Assembly: GCA_963776675.1 (NCBI GenBank)
Contig: CAVZNR010000043.1
Location: 1 to 64,000 of the forward strand
Source: Hyphomicrobium_A sp963776675
GTDB lineage: Bacteria; Pseudomonadota; Alphaproteobacteria; Rhizobiales; Hyphomicrobiaceae
Length of the DNA: 64,000 nt
Direction of reading: 5' to 3'
The notes beneath the pieces are model-generated. The model was not told where the DNA came from and did not search any database. It was given only the letters and a program-made list of their open reading frames with translations. The position numbers were made by a program, and so were the translations under genes. This document shows, piece after piece, positions 56,261-64,000 of this stretch. Each line of letters begins with the position of its first letter. The stretch's first letter is position 1.

Positions 56261-56368
56261 CCTTAACGGAAAACCTTACGAATGGAGGCTCCCGGGCGCC
56301 GCCCGGTGGCACGATGCCTGCTTTGGTAGTCAGTAAACATCAGGTCAGCACGAGACGAGCACCTAATA

Positions 56369-57886
56369 ATGCTGAACACGGCCAGAGCTTCGATCGCAGA
56401 AAGCGCGCAGTCCGCCTTCGGAATGCTGCCGTTGGCGCGCCCACGCCTGGCCGACTTCCGCTTTAACGATAAGTCGAGCCTCGTGTCCCTGGTGGTGATC
56501 CGCGGCGCGGTCCGCCTGCTCGATTTCGGGACAGTCGTCCTTTTGGGACTGGCGATCGCGCTCCTTTACATTTCGGAGCCGATCGTCGCAGGGCGCATAG
56601 CGTTCCTGCTAGCCGTCGCGGCGGTGGGGCTCGCCGCGGTTGCCTCCTTCGAGCTTCTGCGTCTCTACACGCTCCCCGCCTTCACCTCGGTGCTGCGGCA
56701 GATGCCGCGCCTGCTGCTCGGGTGGACCGCCGCTTTCGCGCTCCTCATCGCCGGTGTCTTCTTCATGAAGATGGGCCACGAGTTCTCGCGCGTGTGGTTT
56801 GCGCTTTGGTACACTGCGGGCGCTGCAGCGATCGTCACCGAGCGTTTCGCCGTATCGGCGCTCGTGCGTCATTGGACGCGCGAGGGGCGCCTTTATCGCC
56901 GCGCGGCCATCTACGGCGGCGGCACACTGACTGAGAAGCTCATCGGCGAGCTCGAGATCGACGTCGACAGCGACGTGCGCATTACCGGCATCTTCGATGA
57001 CCGCGGCGACGACCGCGTCGACCGGATCGTCGCGGGCTATCCGCGACTCGGTAAGCTCGATGATCTCGTCGAGTTCGCCCGCTCCACGCGCCTCGACATC
57101 GTCATCGTGGCTCTGCCCATCACCGCCGAGCAGCGCCTTATCGACGTCACCCGCTCGCTGTCGGTGCTCCCCACCGAGGTCAAGCTGCCTGCACGCTCCT
57201 CGGCTCTGCGCTTTACCTCCGACACCTATTCTCGCGTCGGCAACGTGGCGATGATCGACCTGGTCGAGAAGCCGATCGCCGACTGGGGCACAGTGGGCAA
57301 GTGGACGTTCGACAAGGTCGTCGGCCTCCTCGCGCTGGCCCTGCTCGCACCGGTCATGGCCGCGGTCGCACTCGCCATCAAGCTCGACAGTCGCGGTCCG
57401 GTGCTTTTCCGGCAGAAGCGCCATGGCTTCAACAACGAGCTGATAGAGATCTTCAAGTTCCGCTCGATGTACGTCGACCGCTGCGACGCCAATGCAGCGA
57501 GGCTCGTCACCAAGGACGACCCGCGCGTCACCCGCATCGGCCGGTTCATCCGCAAGACCAGCCTCGATGAGCTGCCGCAGCTCTTCAACGTGATTGCGGG
57601 ATCGCTATCGCTGGTCGGCCCGCGCCCGCATGCGCTCGAGGCCAAGGCGGCTGGTGAGCTTTACGTCAAAGTCGTCGATGGCTACTTCGGCCGCCACAAG
57701 GTTAAGCCGGGCATCACCGGCTGGGCGCAGATCAACGGCTGGCGTGGCGAGACCGATACGCCCGATAAGATTCAGAAGCGGGTGGAACACGACATTTACT
57801 ATATCGAGAACTGGTCGCTGCTTCTCGATCTCTACATCCTCATAAAGACCCCGTTCGCGCTTCTCAAATCGGAGAACGCCTACTGA
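56369..57886 (+). CDS. Undecaprenyl-phosphate sugar-1-phosphate transferase (WcaJ/HfsE-like)
   Basis: This 505-residue polyprenyl-phosphate hexose-1-phosphate transferase has four N-terminal membrane helices, a CoA-binding-like Rossmann domain (RAAIYGGGTLTEKLIGEL), a fifth helix (KVVGLLALALLAPVMAAVAL) and the C-terminal catalytic domain. Catalytic motifs are IFKFRSMYVDR, KTSLDELPQLFNVIAGSLSL and SLVGPRPHALE. It loads the first sugar, probably glucose or galactose, on undecaprenyl phosphate. It starts the pathway in this locus. Confidence 0.93.
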   Translation: MLNTARASIAESAQSAFGMLPLARPRLADFRFNDKSSLVSLVVIRGAVRLLDFGTVVLLGLAIALLYISEPIVAGRIAFLLAVAAVGLAAVASFELLRLYTLPAFTSVLRQMPRLLLGWTAAFALLIAGVFFMKMGHEFSRVWFALWYTAGAAAIVTERFAVSALVRHWTREGRLYRRAAIYGGGTLTEKLIGELEIDVDSDVRITGIFDDRGDDRVDRIVAGYPRLGKLDDLVEFARSTRLDIVIVALPITAEQRLIDVTRSLSVLPTEVKLPARSSALRFTSDTYSRVGNVAMIDLVEKPIADWGTVGKWTFDKVVGLLALALLAPVMAAVALAIKLDSRGPVLFRQKRHGFNNELIEIFKFRSMYVDRCDANAARLVTKDDPRVTRIGRFIRKTSLDELPQLFNVIAGSLSLVGPRPHALEAKAAGELYVKVVDGYFGRHKVKPGITGWAQINGWRGETDTPDKIQKRVEHDIYYIENWSLLLDLYILIKTPFALLKSENAY

Positions 57887-57915
57887 GCGACGCGTAAGTT
57901 CGAGTACCGCGTACC

Positions 57916-59274
57916 ATGTCTGCCGTCAGCATCGCATACGACAGCACCGGCCTTGCCGGCGCAGCGCCTAGCGTTCGCAAGAGCTGGGTGCACCGGCTAG
58001 TCTTGGCGCTCGTCGCAGTGACGATTGCCTCCAGCGGAATCGTGTTCACCGAGCCCGCACCCGTCGATGCGTTGACCATCGGCCTGATCGTGCTGCTGCC
58101 TACCGTCGGACTGGTCGCCTTCAATCCGGCGATCCTCGTCTACTTCTCCCTGTGGGCAGTGGCGGGCGCTGCCGCGATCCTCGCCGCAACGCTGTCGCTC
58201 GACCTCAGCTTGACACTCACCCACGTGGGCGTGACGCTCTACCTCTATTTCGCCTCGGTGGTGTTTGCCGGATTCGTGGCCAAGAGCCCCATCCGCCACA
58301 CCGAGCTCATCTTCAAGGCGTGGACCTGGGCGGCGGTGGTGGTGGCGATCGCGGCGCTCGTCGGCTATTTCGCGCTCGTGCCCGGCGCCTACGACCTGTT
58401 GACGAAGTTCGATCGCGCGAGCGGGACATTCAAGGACCCGAACGTGCTGGGACCGTTCCTCATCGCGCCGATACTTTATCTTTTGCACGTGGCGCTGCAG
58501 CGCTCCGCGCTCCGCATGATTGTGCCGCTCAGCATCGTCGGCCTGCTGTCGCTGACGGTGCTTTTAACGTTCTCGCGCGGCGCCTGGATGAACCTTGGCG
58601 TGGCGACATTCGTCTACGGCTATCTGGCGCTGCTGACCAGCGCGCGCGCCTCCGCGCGTCTCAAGATCGCGGCGCTCATTATGGCTGGCGTTTTGTTGGC
58701 CGCCGGTGTCGTCGCCGTGGCGCTCACCTCCGACACGATCTCCGACATGTTTTCCGAGCGCGCCAACCTGGCGATGTCCTATGACGTCGGACCCGAAGGG
58801 CGGTTCGGCGGTCAGCAGAAGGCGATCGATCTCATCGTCGAGCACCCGCTGGGCATCGGCGCGGAGGAGTTTTCCACCCGCCACCACCCCGAGGAAGTGC
58901 ACAACGTCTATCTGAGCATCCTCCTCAATGCTGGCTGGCTCGGCGGCGGCATTTACTGGATCCTCGTCGCGTTGACACTCACGCTCGGCATCCGGCACGC
59001 CATGAAGGCGACAGAGGCGCGCCCGCTTTTTCTCATCGCCTACGCCGCCTTTGTCGGCGTGGCGCTCGAGGGCCTGATCGTCGATACCGACCACTGGCGC
59101 CACTTCTATCTGCTGATGGCCATCATCTGGGGCCTGATGAGCGCCGCCAGCGCTGTGCAACCCGCACCGCCTGCCGCAGTGCCGACGAGGCGGCGACCAC
59201 GCGCGCGCTTGCTGCCGGCGCGGCCGCTCCGGCCCGCGCTGAGGCACCGCACGCCCGCTATCGTGACCCGCTAG
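57916..59274 (+). CDS. O-antigen ligase/polymerase-like (Wzy/HfsC-like) membrane protein
   Basis: This encodes 452 residues with about 11 hydrophobic segments. The Wzy_C/RfaL-type region includes FDRASGTFKDPNVLGPFLIA (about 157-176) and TFSRGAWMNLGVATF, both well-known in O-antigen ligase-family proteins, and the periplasmic HPLGIGAEEFSTRHHPEEVHNVYLS (about 311-335), whose His is expected in catalysis. A Pro/Arg-rich C-terminal tail is unusual. It should polymerise or ligate repeat units outside the inner membrane. It overlaps by 4 bp the convergent DUF1513 gene. Confidence 0.9.
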   Translation: MSAVSIAYDSTGLAGAAPSVRKSWVHRLVLALVAVTIASSGIVFTEPAPVDALTIGLIVLLPTVGLVAFNPAILVYFSLWAVAGAAAILAATLSLDLSLTLTHVGVTLYLYFASVVFAGFVAKSPIRHTELIFKAWTWAAVVVAIAALVGYFALVPGAYDLLTKFDRASGTFKDPNVLGPFLIAPILYLLHVALQRSALRMIVPLSIVGLLSLTVLLTFSRGAWMNLGVATFVYGYLALLTSARASARLKIAALIMAGVLLAAGVVAVALTSDTISDMFSERANLAMSYDVGPEGRFGGQQKAIDLIVEHPLGIGAEEFSTRHHPEEVHNVYLSILLNAGWLGGGIYWILVALTLTLGIRHAMKATEARPLFLIAYAAFVGVALEGLIVDTDHWRHFYLLMAIIWGLMSAASAVQPAPPAAVPTRRRPRARLLPARPLRPALRHRTPAIVTR

Positions 59275-60392
59275 CGGATCATCCGAAGGTGATTGTCGAA
59301 GGCGCGGCCCGGAAACGAGGCCACGGTTAGGTGTGTGTGGTCGGGCTGCTCGCTCTGTATGACACCCATTCCCGAGCTCAGCGCAAAGCCGGACTTCGAG
59401 ATGCCGGTAAGGCCGCAGCTGTCCATCAGCTGCGTCTCGCCGACGACGGTCCCCTGCTCGGTATCGACATAGATGATGCGCCCCGCGCGCGGTGCTGAAG
59501 CAGCGAGCACCCGCCCGGCGCCGTCGAACGCCACGGCGCCGATGTAGCCGGCCAACGAAGCCCCGTGCGGTGTGTCGGGTTCAATGATGCGCAGAGGCTT
59601 GTCCATGGAGGCACAGCCCACCAGCTCCGGCGACTCGGCCGTCTCCCCTTCCCACTGGCAACCGAACCAGACGGCGCCCCGCGCGTCGGCGGCAACGTGA
59701 CGAATGGAGAGCTTGTGCAGCGCCGAACTCTGCTTGTGCTGGGCGAGCAACGCCCCCAACTCTGCATCGACGAAAGCGAGCGAGGGCATCATGCTGTCCA
59801 GGTTGAGCTTTTCGCGCCCCGTCTCAATATGCGTCTCGATGCCTCCGTTGGCGATCGCGAACGTCTTGCCGTCGGCGAGCAGGATCACCTCGTGCGGACC
59901 GATGCCGTACGTCGGCAGCTCGCCGATGCGCTTGTAACCGGCCGTTGCGTTGTAGACGCCGATCAGTCCCTGACGCGTCTCGGCATCGTGCTCAGTCGCA
60001 TAAAGCAAGCGTCCGTCGTGCGAGAAGACGCCGTGACCGTAGAAATGGCGGTTCGCCGGCGTCGTAAACAGCACCGGCTCGCGGCGACCGTGAATGTCGA
60101 AGGCGAGGGCGAAGGAGCCCGGACGGCGGGCGAAGACGACAGCCTGCCCGCTGGCTCGGTCGAGCGCGATGTCGTGACCGCGCTCCTTCAGCGGATATTC
60201 CCGTACGATCTCGCCGTCGAGCGTGAGAATGACGACCGAGTAAGTCCCGTCGGGCCGTCGGCAGGCAGCAATGAGATCGCCAGCCTCCACTGCATCACCG
60301 TCGCCCGTGTCGAGCATGCCCGCGAACGAGCGCGATGCCGACGCCAGCACCAGCGCCGAGCCGATCAGGAAGTGTCTTCGATCAATCGCCAT
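59271..60392 (-). CDS. DUF1513 protein with Tat-type signal
   Basis: This encodes 373 residues, starting MAIDRRHFLIGSALVLASAS: an RR motif plus hydrophobic core, likely a Tat signal. The rest is a beta-propeller-like chain, with strands such as AVVFARRPGSFALAFDIHGR and HFYGHGVFSHDGRLLYATEHD. In many Gram-negatives DUF1513 genes are adjacent to imelysin and di-heme oxidoreductase genes, as here. The function is unknown, probably periplasmic and linked to iron. It overlaps the upstream imelysin gene by 11 bp. Confidence 0.87.
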   Translation of the reverse strand: MAIDRRHFLIGSALVLASASRSFAGMLDTGDGDAVEAGDLIAACRRPDGTYSVVILTLDGEIVREYPLKERGHDIALDRASGQAVVFARRPGSFALAFDIHGRREPVLFTTPANRHFYGHGVFSHDGRLLYATEHDAETRQGLIGVYNATAGYKRIGELPTYGIGPHEVILLADGKTFAIANGGIETHIETGREKLNLDSMMPSLAFVDAELGALLAQHKQSSALHKLSIRHVAADARGAVWFGCQWEGETAESPELVGCASMDKPLRIIEPDTPHGASLAGYIGAVAFDGAGRVLAASAPRAGRIIYVDTEQGTVVGETQLMDSCGLTGISKSGFALSSGMGVIQSEQPDHTHLTVASFPGRAFDNHLRMIR

Positions 60393-61467
60393 CGAGCTCG
60401 TTGAACCCAATCATCAGACCGGCAAGCGGAGCAAGCTCGCGCCCGACGAGCTTGCGGATCCCTTCCACATGAAAGCGAACGAAGTGCAGACGCCGCAAGC
60501 GCTCAGGATCCTTGCCTGCGCTCGGTTTCTCTCTTACCGCAGCGGGTGCATCCTCGGCCAGCCTCTTGAACGCCGTTGTGATCCAGCGCGGCATCCAGTC
60601 CTTGGCCTTCGGCACTGTGGCGGAAAGACCCATAGCCTCGTAGAGCGCGTGCAACGACGCCAGCGAGGCGGCAATGTAGTCCGCGCTGAGGCCCGACGCG
60701 GCGAACGGCAGCCGCGCCTTTTTGCCCGGGCTCGTCTCAGCCTCCATCAACGGGGCCACCTGCCGATCCTGCACCATCTGCAGTCCCGTGATCAGCGCGC
60801 GGGCAAATTCCGCCGGTGGCTCGGCCGGCGTCTTGTAGCTTTCATTCTGCGGGCCCGGTTTCAGCATCTTGCGGCGCCAGTCGCCCGTGCTGCTCCAGCC
60901 CGCGGAAAGCTCACCTGCAATGTTGGAAAGATTGTGCGCAATCGCTGCTGCCAGCGCACAGCGGTAGCGCCCCTCCTCGTCCTGGCTCGTCAAAGGGTGC
61001 TTGTTGTCCCAGAGCAGCGCCTCGAGTGCCGGCAGCCCTTGAATTGCCGCGCTCTTCTGGCGCAGCGCATCGGCGCCCAGGGCCGTTTGATCCCGCCGCC
61101 CGACCAATGCGCGCAATTGACGCTGCATCACGCCGCGCGGGTCCGGCCAGAAAGAGAAGCGTTCAGGCAGCCCCGTCACGGACATGGGACCGAAACGCAA
61201 AAACTCGACCTTGGCCCAGGCAAGCGCCGTGCTTTTGAAATCGGTGCGGGCAGCCGACAAGCGTTCAGTCTTACCGCCGCAAACCGCCTCGAGATCGCTC
61301 GCAAGCTTATCGGTACCGCTCTTTAGCTCGGCAAAGCGTGGCACCACGTAGGTATCGATGACGCGTGCCGTCATCTCTGGCAGTGCAGGCGCAGCCCCTG
61401 CGGGAGCGTACGCTGCGGTAAAAACGATTGGGAGCAGAAGACCAACGGCTGATGCCCATCTCGACAC
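60382..61467 (-). CDS. Imelysin-family periplasmic protein (second imelysin)
   Basis: This encodes 361 residues from the GTG at 61467, which has GGGAGAGGA upstream; an earlier GTG at 61500 is possible. A signal peptide ends near GAAPALPE. The mostly helical imelysin fold shows the PDPRGVMQRQLR stretch and the GLPALEALLW block, which replaces the GxHxxE metal site with GLPALE, as is common in the second imelysin of these clusters. It is likely periplasmic and iron-linked. It is co-transcribed with the DUF1513 gene. Confidence 0.87.
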   Translation of the reverse strand: MSRWASAVGLLLPIVFTAAYAPAGAAPALPEMTARVIDTYVVPRFAELKSGTDKLASDLEAVCGGKTERLSAARTDFKSTALAWAKVEFLRFGPMSVTGLPERFSFWPDPRGVMQRQLRALVGRRDQTALGADALRQKSAAIQGLPALEALLWDNKHPLTSQDEEGRYRCALAAAIAHNLSNIAGELSAGWSSTGDWRRKMLKPGPQNESYKTPAEPPAEFARALITGLQMVQDRQVAPLMEAETSPGKKARLPFAASGLSADYIAASLASLHALYEAMGLSATVPKAKDWMPRWITTAFKRLAEDAPAAVREKPSAGKDPERLRRLHFVRFHVEGIRKLVGRELAPLAGLMIGFNELDGD

Positions 61468-61500
61468 GGATCGCAATCCTCTCCCAGGCCTCGTGAGCAC

Positions 61501-61699
61501 GCACGGCTCTCATTGGAAGCATTCAAAATAGCATCGCCCATGCCGCGTGCGAACGCCACGGTGCGAAGCCGGCTTCAATCAGAAAAATATTCTTGACTTA
61601 ATCAGTAGGAAATCATTCAGATCGCAACGAACCTTCCAACCGATCGAACGGCCAAGATAGCAAATGGCCCCGCTTGGCCAGAACTAGAGGACGTCGACG
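61501..61699. promoter_or_regulatory. Divergent promoter region of the imelysin cluster
   Basis: The region of about 200 bp between the two divergent halves is AT-rich at 61580-61620. It has a TTGACT (61593-61598), with no good -10 at standard spacing. Direct AATCA repeats (61601, 61612) suggest regulator binding. No clear Fur, Irr or RirA box could be fitted by eye. Confidence 0.4.
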
Positions 61700-62980
61700 A
61701 TGCGCATTCAGATCGCGGCCGTGGTGGCTGCCACATTCTGTACGGTGAGCCCGCTGGCAATGGCGGACACAGCTCCCGATACCGCCGCAGTCGTGAAGAA
61801 CTACGCCAACATCGCCGAAGCCGGCTACGCAGACGCGCTCGCTGCAGCGCGCAAGCTTAAGACGGCTGTCGACACGCTCGTCAAGGAGCCGACCGACGCC
61901 AATTTGAAAGCGGCGCGCGAAGCTTGGCGCGCAGCCCGCGTCCCCTACATGCAGACGGAAGCTTTCCGCTTCGGCAACGCCATCGTTGACGACTGGGAAG
62001 GCAAGGTCAATTCCTGGCCGCTCGATGAGGGCCTCATCGACTACGTGTCTGCCGACTACGGCGATGAATCGCCGGAGAACGATCTCTACGTCGCCAACGT
62101 CATCGCCAACACCTCGATTAAGATCGCCGGCGAGGAGGTCGACACCTCGAAAATCACTAAGGAGCTTTTGGCCGACAAGCTTCAAGAGGCAGGCGGCATC
62201 GAATCCAACGTCGCCACCGGCTATCACGCCATCGAGTTTCTGCTGTGGGGACAGGATCTCAACGGCACGGGCCCCGGTGCCGGCAACCGGCCCGCCACCG
62301 ACTACGATACCAAAAACTGCACGGGCGGCCATTGCGAGCGCCGCGCCCAGTACCTCGAGGCGGCAACCGACCTTCTGGTCGACGATCTCGCCTGGATGAC
62401 CAAGCAGTGGGGTCCCGATGGCGCCGCCCGCAAGGCCGTGATGGCCGACGGCGGAAAAGCCGGGCTGGTGGCGATCTTCAAAGGCCTGGGAAGTCTCTCC
62501 TATGGCGAGATGGCCGGCGAGCGCATGAAGCTCGGGCTCCTGATCCACGATCCCGAGGAGGAGCACGACTGCTTCTCCGACAACACGCACGCCTCGCACT
62601 ACTACGATGCCAAGGGCATGCAGAACGTCTACCTCGGCGCTTATAAGCGCACCGACGGCTCGGAGATCAAAGGCCCGAGCCCGTCCGATCTCGTCAAGGC
62701 CAAGTCGGCTGAAGCAGACACGCGCACGCGCACCGCGATCGACGAGACGATGAAGCGCATGGACGCCATCGTGCAGCGCGCCGCTGCGGGCGAGGCCTAC
62801 GATCAGATGATCGGCGAGGACAACCCGGAAGGTAATGCCGCCGTCGATAGCGCGATCAAGGCGCTTGTCGCTCAGGCCAAGGAATTCGAGCGTGATATTG
62901 TCGCTCTTGACCTCAAGGCCATCGACTTCGAGGGCTCCGACAGCCTCGATCATCCCGAGAAGGTCAAGTCCGAGAACTAA
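61700..62980 (+). CDS. Imelysin-family iron-regulated protein (IrpA/ICMP-like)
   Basis: This encodes 426 residues with a signal peptide (MRIQIAAVVAATFCTVSPLA, cleavage near AMADT). The imelysin metal-binding motif GYHAIEFLLWGQDLNGTGPG (GxHxxE) is intact near residue 175-194, so this is the imelysin with the metal site. The C-terminal helical domain includes NTHASHYYDAKGMQNVYLG. Such proteins sit in the periplasm or outer membrane and are induced by iron limitation in characterised bacteria. The di-heme oxidoreductase gene follows 128 bp downstream. Confidence 0.93.
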   Translation: MRIQIAAVVAATFCTVSPLAMADTAPDTAAVVKNYANIAEAGYADALAAARKLKTAVDTLVKEPTDANLKAAREAWRAARVPYMQTEAFRFGNAIVDDWEGKVNSWPLDEGLIDYVSADYGDESPENDLYVANVIANTSIKIAGEEVDTSKITKELLADKLQEAGGIESNVATGYHAIEFLLWGQDLNGTGPGAGNRPATDYDTKNCTGGHCERRAQYLEAATDLLVDDLAWMTKQWGPDGAARKAVMADGGKAGLVAIFKGLGSLSYGEMAGERMKLGLLIHDPEEEHDCFSDNTHASHYYDAKGMQNVYLGAYKRTDGSEIKGPSPSDLVKAKSAEADTRTRTAIDETMKRMDAIVQRAAAGEAYDQMIGEDNPEGNAAVDSAIKALVAQAKEFERDIVALDLKAIDFEGSDSLDHPEKVKSEN

Positions 62981-63108
62981 GAATATCGCCGCGAGCGCCC
63001 GTTTTGCGGCGTTTGGGCCCAGACGTTGCACCGCATGGGCAGAGCGCTGCCCATGCGGCACATTGCGTCGCCGGGAAGGACGCCCTGCCGCAATCACCAT
63101 GGTCGCAC

Positions 63109-64000
63109 ATGACCCAAGAAGAAAAACTGCCACCGCGCCTGCCGCTGCTCTTACTGCCGAGCCTCCTGGCGATCGTCGTGTTCGGCGTCGCTGCGTCCCT
63201 CGGCGTTGGTGGGCACGACTCGCTGGCTGCCGCCCCGGCCGATGTTGAGGGCGAGGATCGGCCGGGCGGGACGGCAACGACGAACGAAAGCGTCAACACG
63301 CGCGATGCCTTTTCCCACTTCTCACACGGCATAGGGTTCGAGGGCGAAGCCAGGTTCAAGATCGGCAACGCCATCTTCCGCAAGCTGTGGGTGTCGGCCC
63401 CCTCCTCGACCAAGAGCTCCGATGGTCTGGGCCCACTCTATAATTCACGCGCCTGTCAAAGCTGCCATTTCAAGGATGGGCGCGGACATCCGCCCCACGC
63501 CAACTATCCCGACGACAATTCAGAATCGATGTTTCTGCGTCTGTCGATCCCACCCGAGACGGACGAGCAGCGGCGCCTCCTGGCGGAGCACAAGCTCAAC
63601 ACCATCGACGAGCCGACCTATGGCGGCCAGTTGCAAAACCTCGCCATCCAGGGCCACGACGGTGAAGGCCATATGCATATCGAGTACGAGGATGTTCCGG
63701 TGAAGCTCGCTGACGGGACCAGCCTCACGCTGCGCGAACCGACCTACTCGATCACCGACCTCAAGTATGGCGCGTTGCATCCCAAGACGATGCTGTCGCC
63801 GCGTGTAGCGCCGCAGATGATTGGACTCGGCCTCATCGAGGCCATCCCCCAGGCGCAGATCCGGGCGAACGCCGACCCCGACGACAAAAATGGCGACGGC
63901 ATCTCCGGTCGCACCAACGAGGTGTGGTCGATGGAGCGCGACAAGGTGGCGCTTGGGCGCTTCGGATGGAAAGCCGGCGTCCCCTCGATCCGCCAGCAGT
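63109..64000 (+). CDS. Di-heme oxidoreductase (COG3488), cut by window edge
   Basis: The visible 297 residues start MTQEEKLPPRLPLLLLPSLL with a membrane anchor or signal peptide. The first c-type heme site is GLGPLYNSRACQSCHFKDGR, a CxxCH within the block typical of this family. KFGALHPKTMLSPRVAPQM-like and NADPDDKNGDGISGRTN stretches also fit. The protein should be a periplasmic di-heme enzyme with peroxidase-like fold. The second CxxCH lies beyond the window. It is the gene that accompanies imelysins in the known cluster. Confidence 0.9.
   Translation, partial: MTQEEKLPPRLPLLLLPSLLAIVVFGVAASLGVGGHDSLAAAPADVEGEDRPGGTATTNESVNTRDAFSHFSHGIGFEGEARFKIGNAIFRKLWVSAPSSTKSSDGLGPLYNSRACQSCHFKDGRGHPPHANYPDDNSESMFLRLSIPPETDEQRRLLAEHKLNTIDEPTYGGQLQNLAIQGHDGEGHMHIEYEDVPVKLADGTSLTLREPTYSITDLKYGALHPKTMLSPRVAPQMIGLGLIEAIPQAQIRANADPDDKNGDGISGRTNEVWSMERDKVALGRFGWKAGVPSIRQQ

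Overview
The window is about 64 kb of GC-rich DNA (roughly two thirds G+C in most genes) from an alphaproteobacterium, most likely of the order Hyphomicrobiales and perhaps Hyphomicrobium-like. The basis is established gene order and content: an aminotransferase-hom-glpX-recJ set, rplM-rpsI followed by a type 2 argC and a COX15-type ctaA, a class I PHA synthase, a bacterial N-end-rule leucyltransferase, frequent GTG starts, and a small polysaccharide locus resembling the holdfast/unipolar-polysaccharide loci of stalked and budding alphaproteobacteria. The assignment is inference; no rRNA or tRNA gene is visible.

Layout. 1-9.1 kb: recJ (runs off the left edge), an APC permease with an exported protein, an exported hydrolase, glpX, hom (frameshifted) and a DapL/AlaC-type aminotransferase. 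9.2-12.5 kb: a small lipoprotein, phaC, a GNAT protein and a GIY-YIG protein. 12.6-14.25 kb: an arsR-arsC-arsH operon with a clear operator and no efflux pump. 14.25-18.2 kb: an MscS channel, a four-repeat membrane protein, a YkuD protein and metY. 19-24.9 kb: an acyl-activating enzyme, rimK, bpt (frameshifted), a badly frame-disrupted Kazal-type secreted protein and two exported proteins. 25-31.2 kb: a diguanylate cyclase, an ABC-F ATPase (two frameshifts), an exported pentapeptide-repeat protein, a flavoprotein and a His-rich secreted peptide. 31.2-34.5 kb: parC (two frameshifts), whose 3' end is duplicated on either side of a 1.07 kb, lower-GC, two-gene segment that looks like a small integrated element. 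34.8-38.4 kb: a cold-shock protein, a second exported pentapeptide-repeat protein, an exported protein, and a FecR-domain protein with a Cys/Lys-rich repeat tail. 39-46.3 kb: oxidoreductases, a Cys-nucleophile hydrolase, an orphan ribbon-helix-helix protein, a CoA-binding protein, a VOC protein, an enoyl-CoA hydratase and an exported helical protein. 46.5-50.7 kb: a double palindromic site, rplM-rpsI, a TerC-family protein, argC and ctaA. 50.8-59.3 kb: a polysaccharide synthesis and export locus. 59.3-64 kb: an imelysin/di-heme oxidoreductase/DUF1513 iron-related cluster split into two divergent halves.

How the parts work together. The ars genes form a sensing and modification unit. The polysaccharide genes supply the initiating phosphotransferase, a glycosyltransferase, a Wzy/ligase-like protein, Wzz- and Wza-like export proteins and a deacetylase, enough for a simple surface adhesin if a flippase and further transferases lie elsewhere. 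The imelysin, DHOR and DUF1513 proteins are all predicted in the cell envelope and form a known co-occurring set.

Caution on the sequence. At least seven single-base insertions break otherwise well-conserved reading frames (hom, bpt, ABC-F twice, parC twice, the FecR gene), and one small gene carries several more indels. Assembly or base-calling error is the simplest explanation. Frameshifted genes are given here as single loci.
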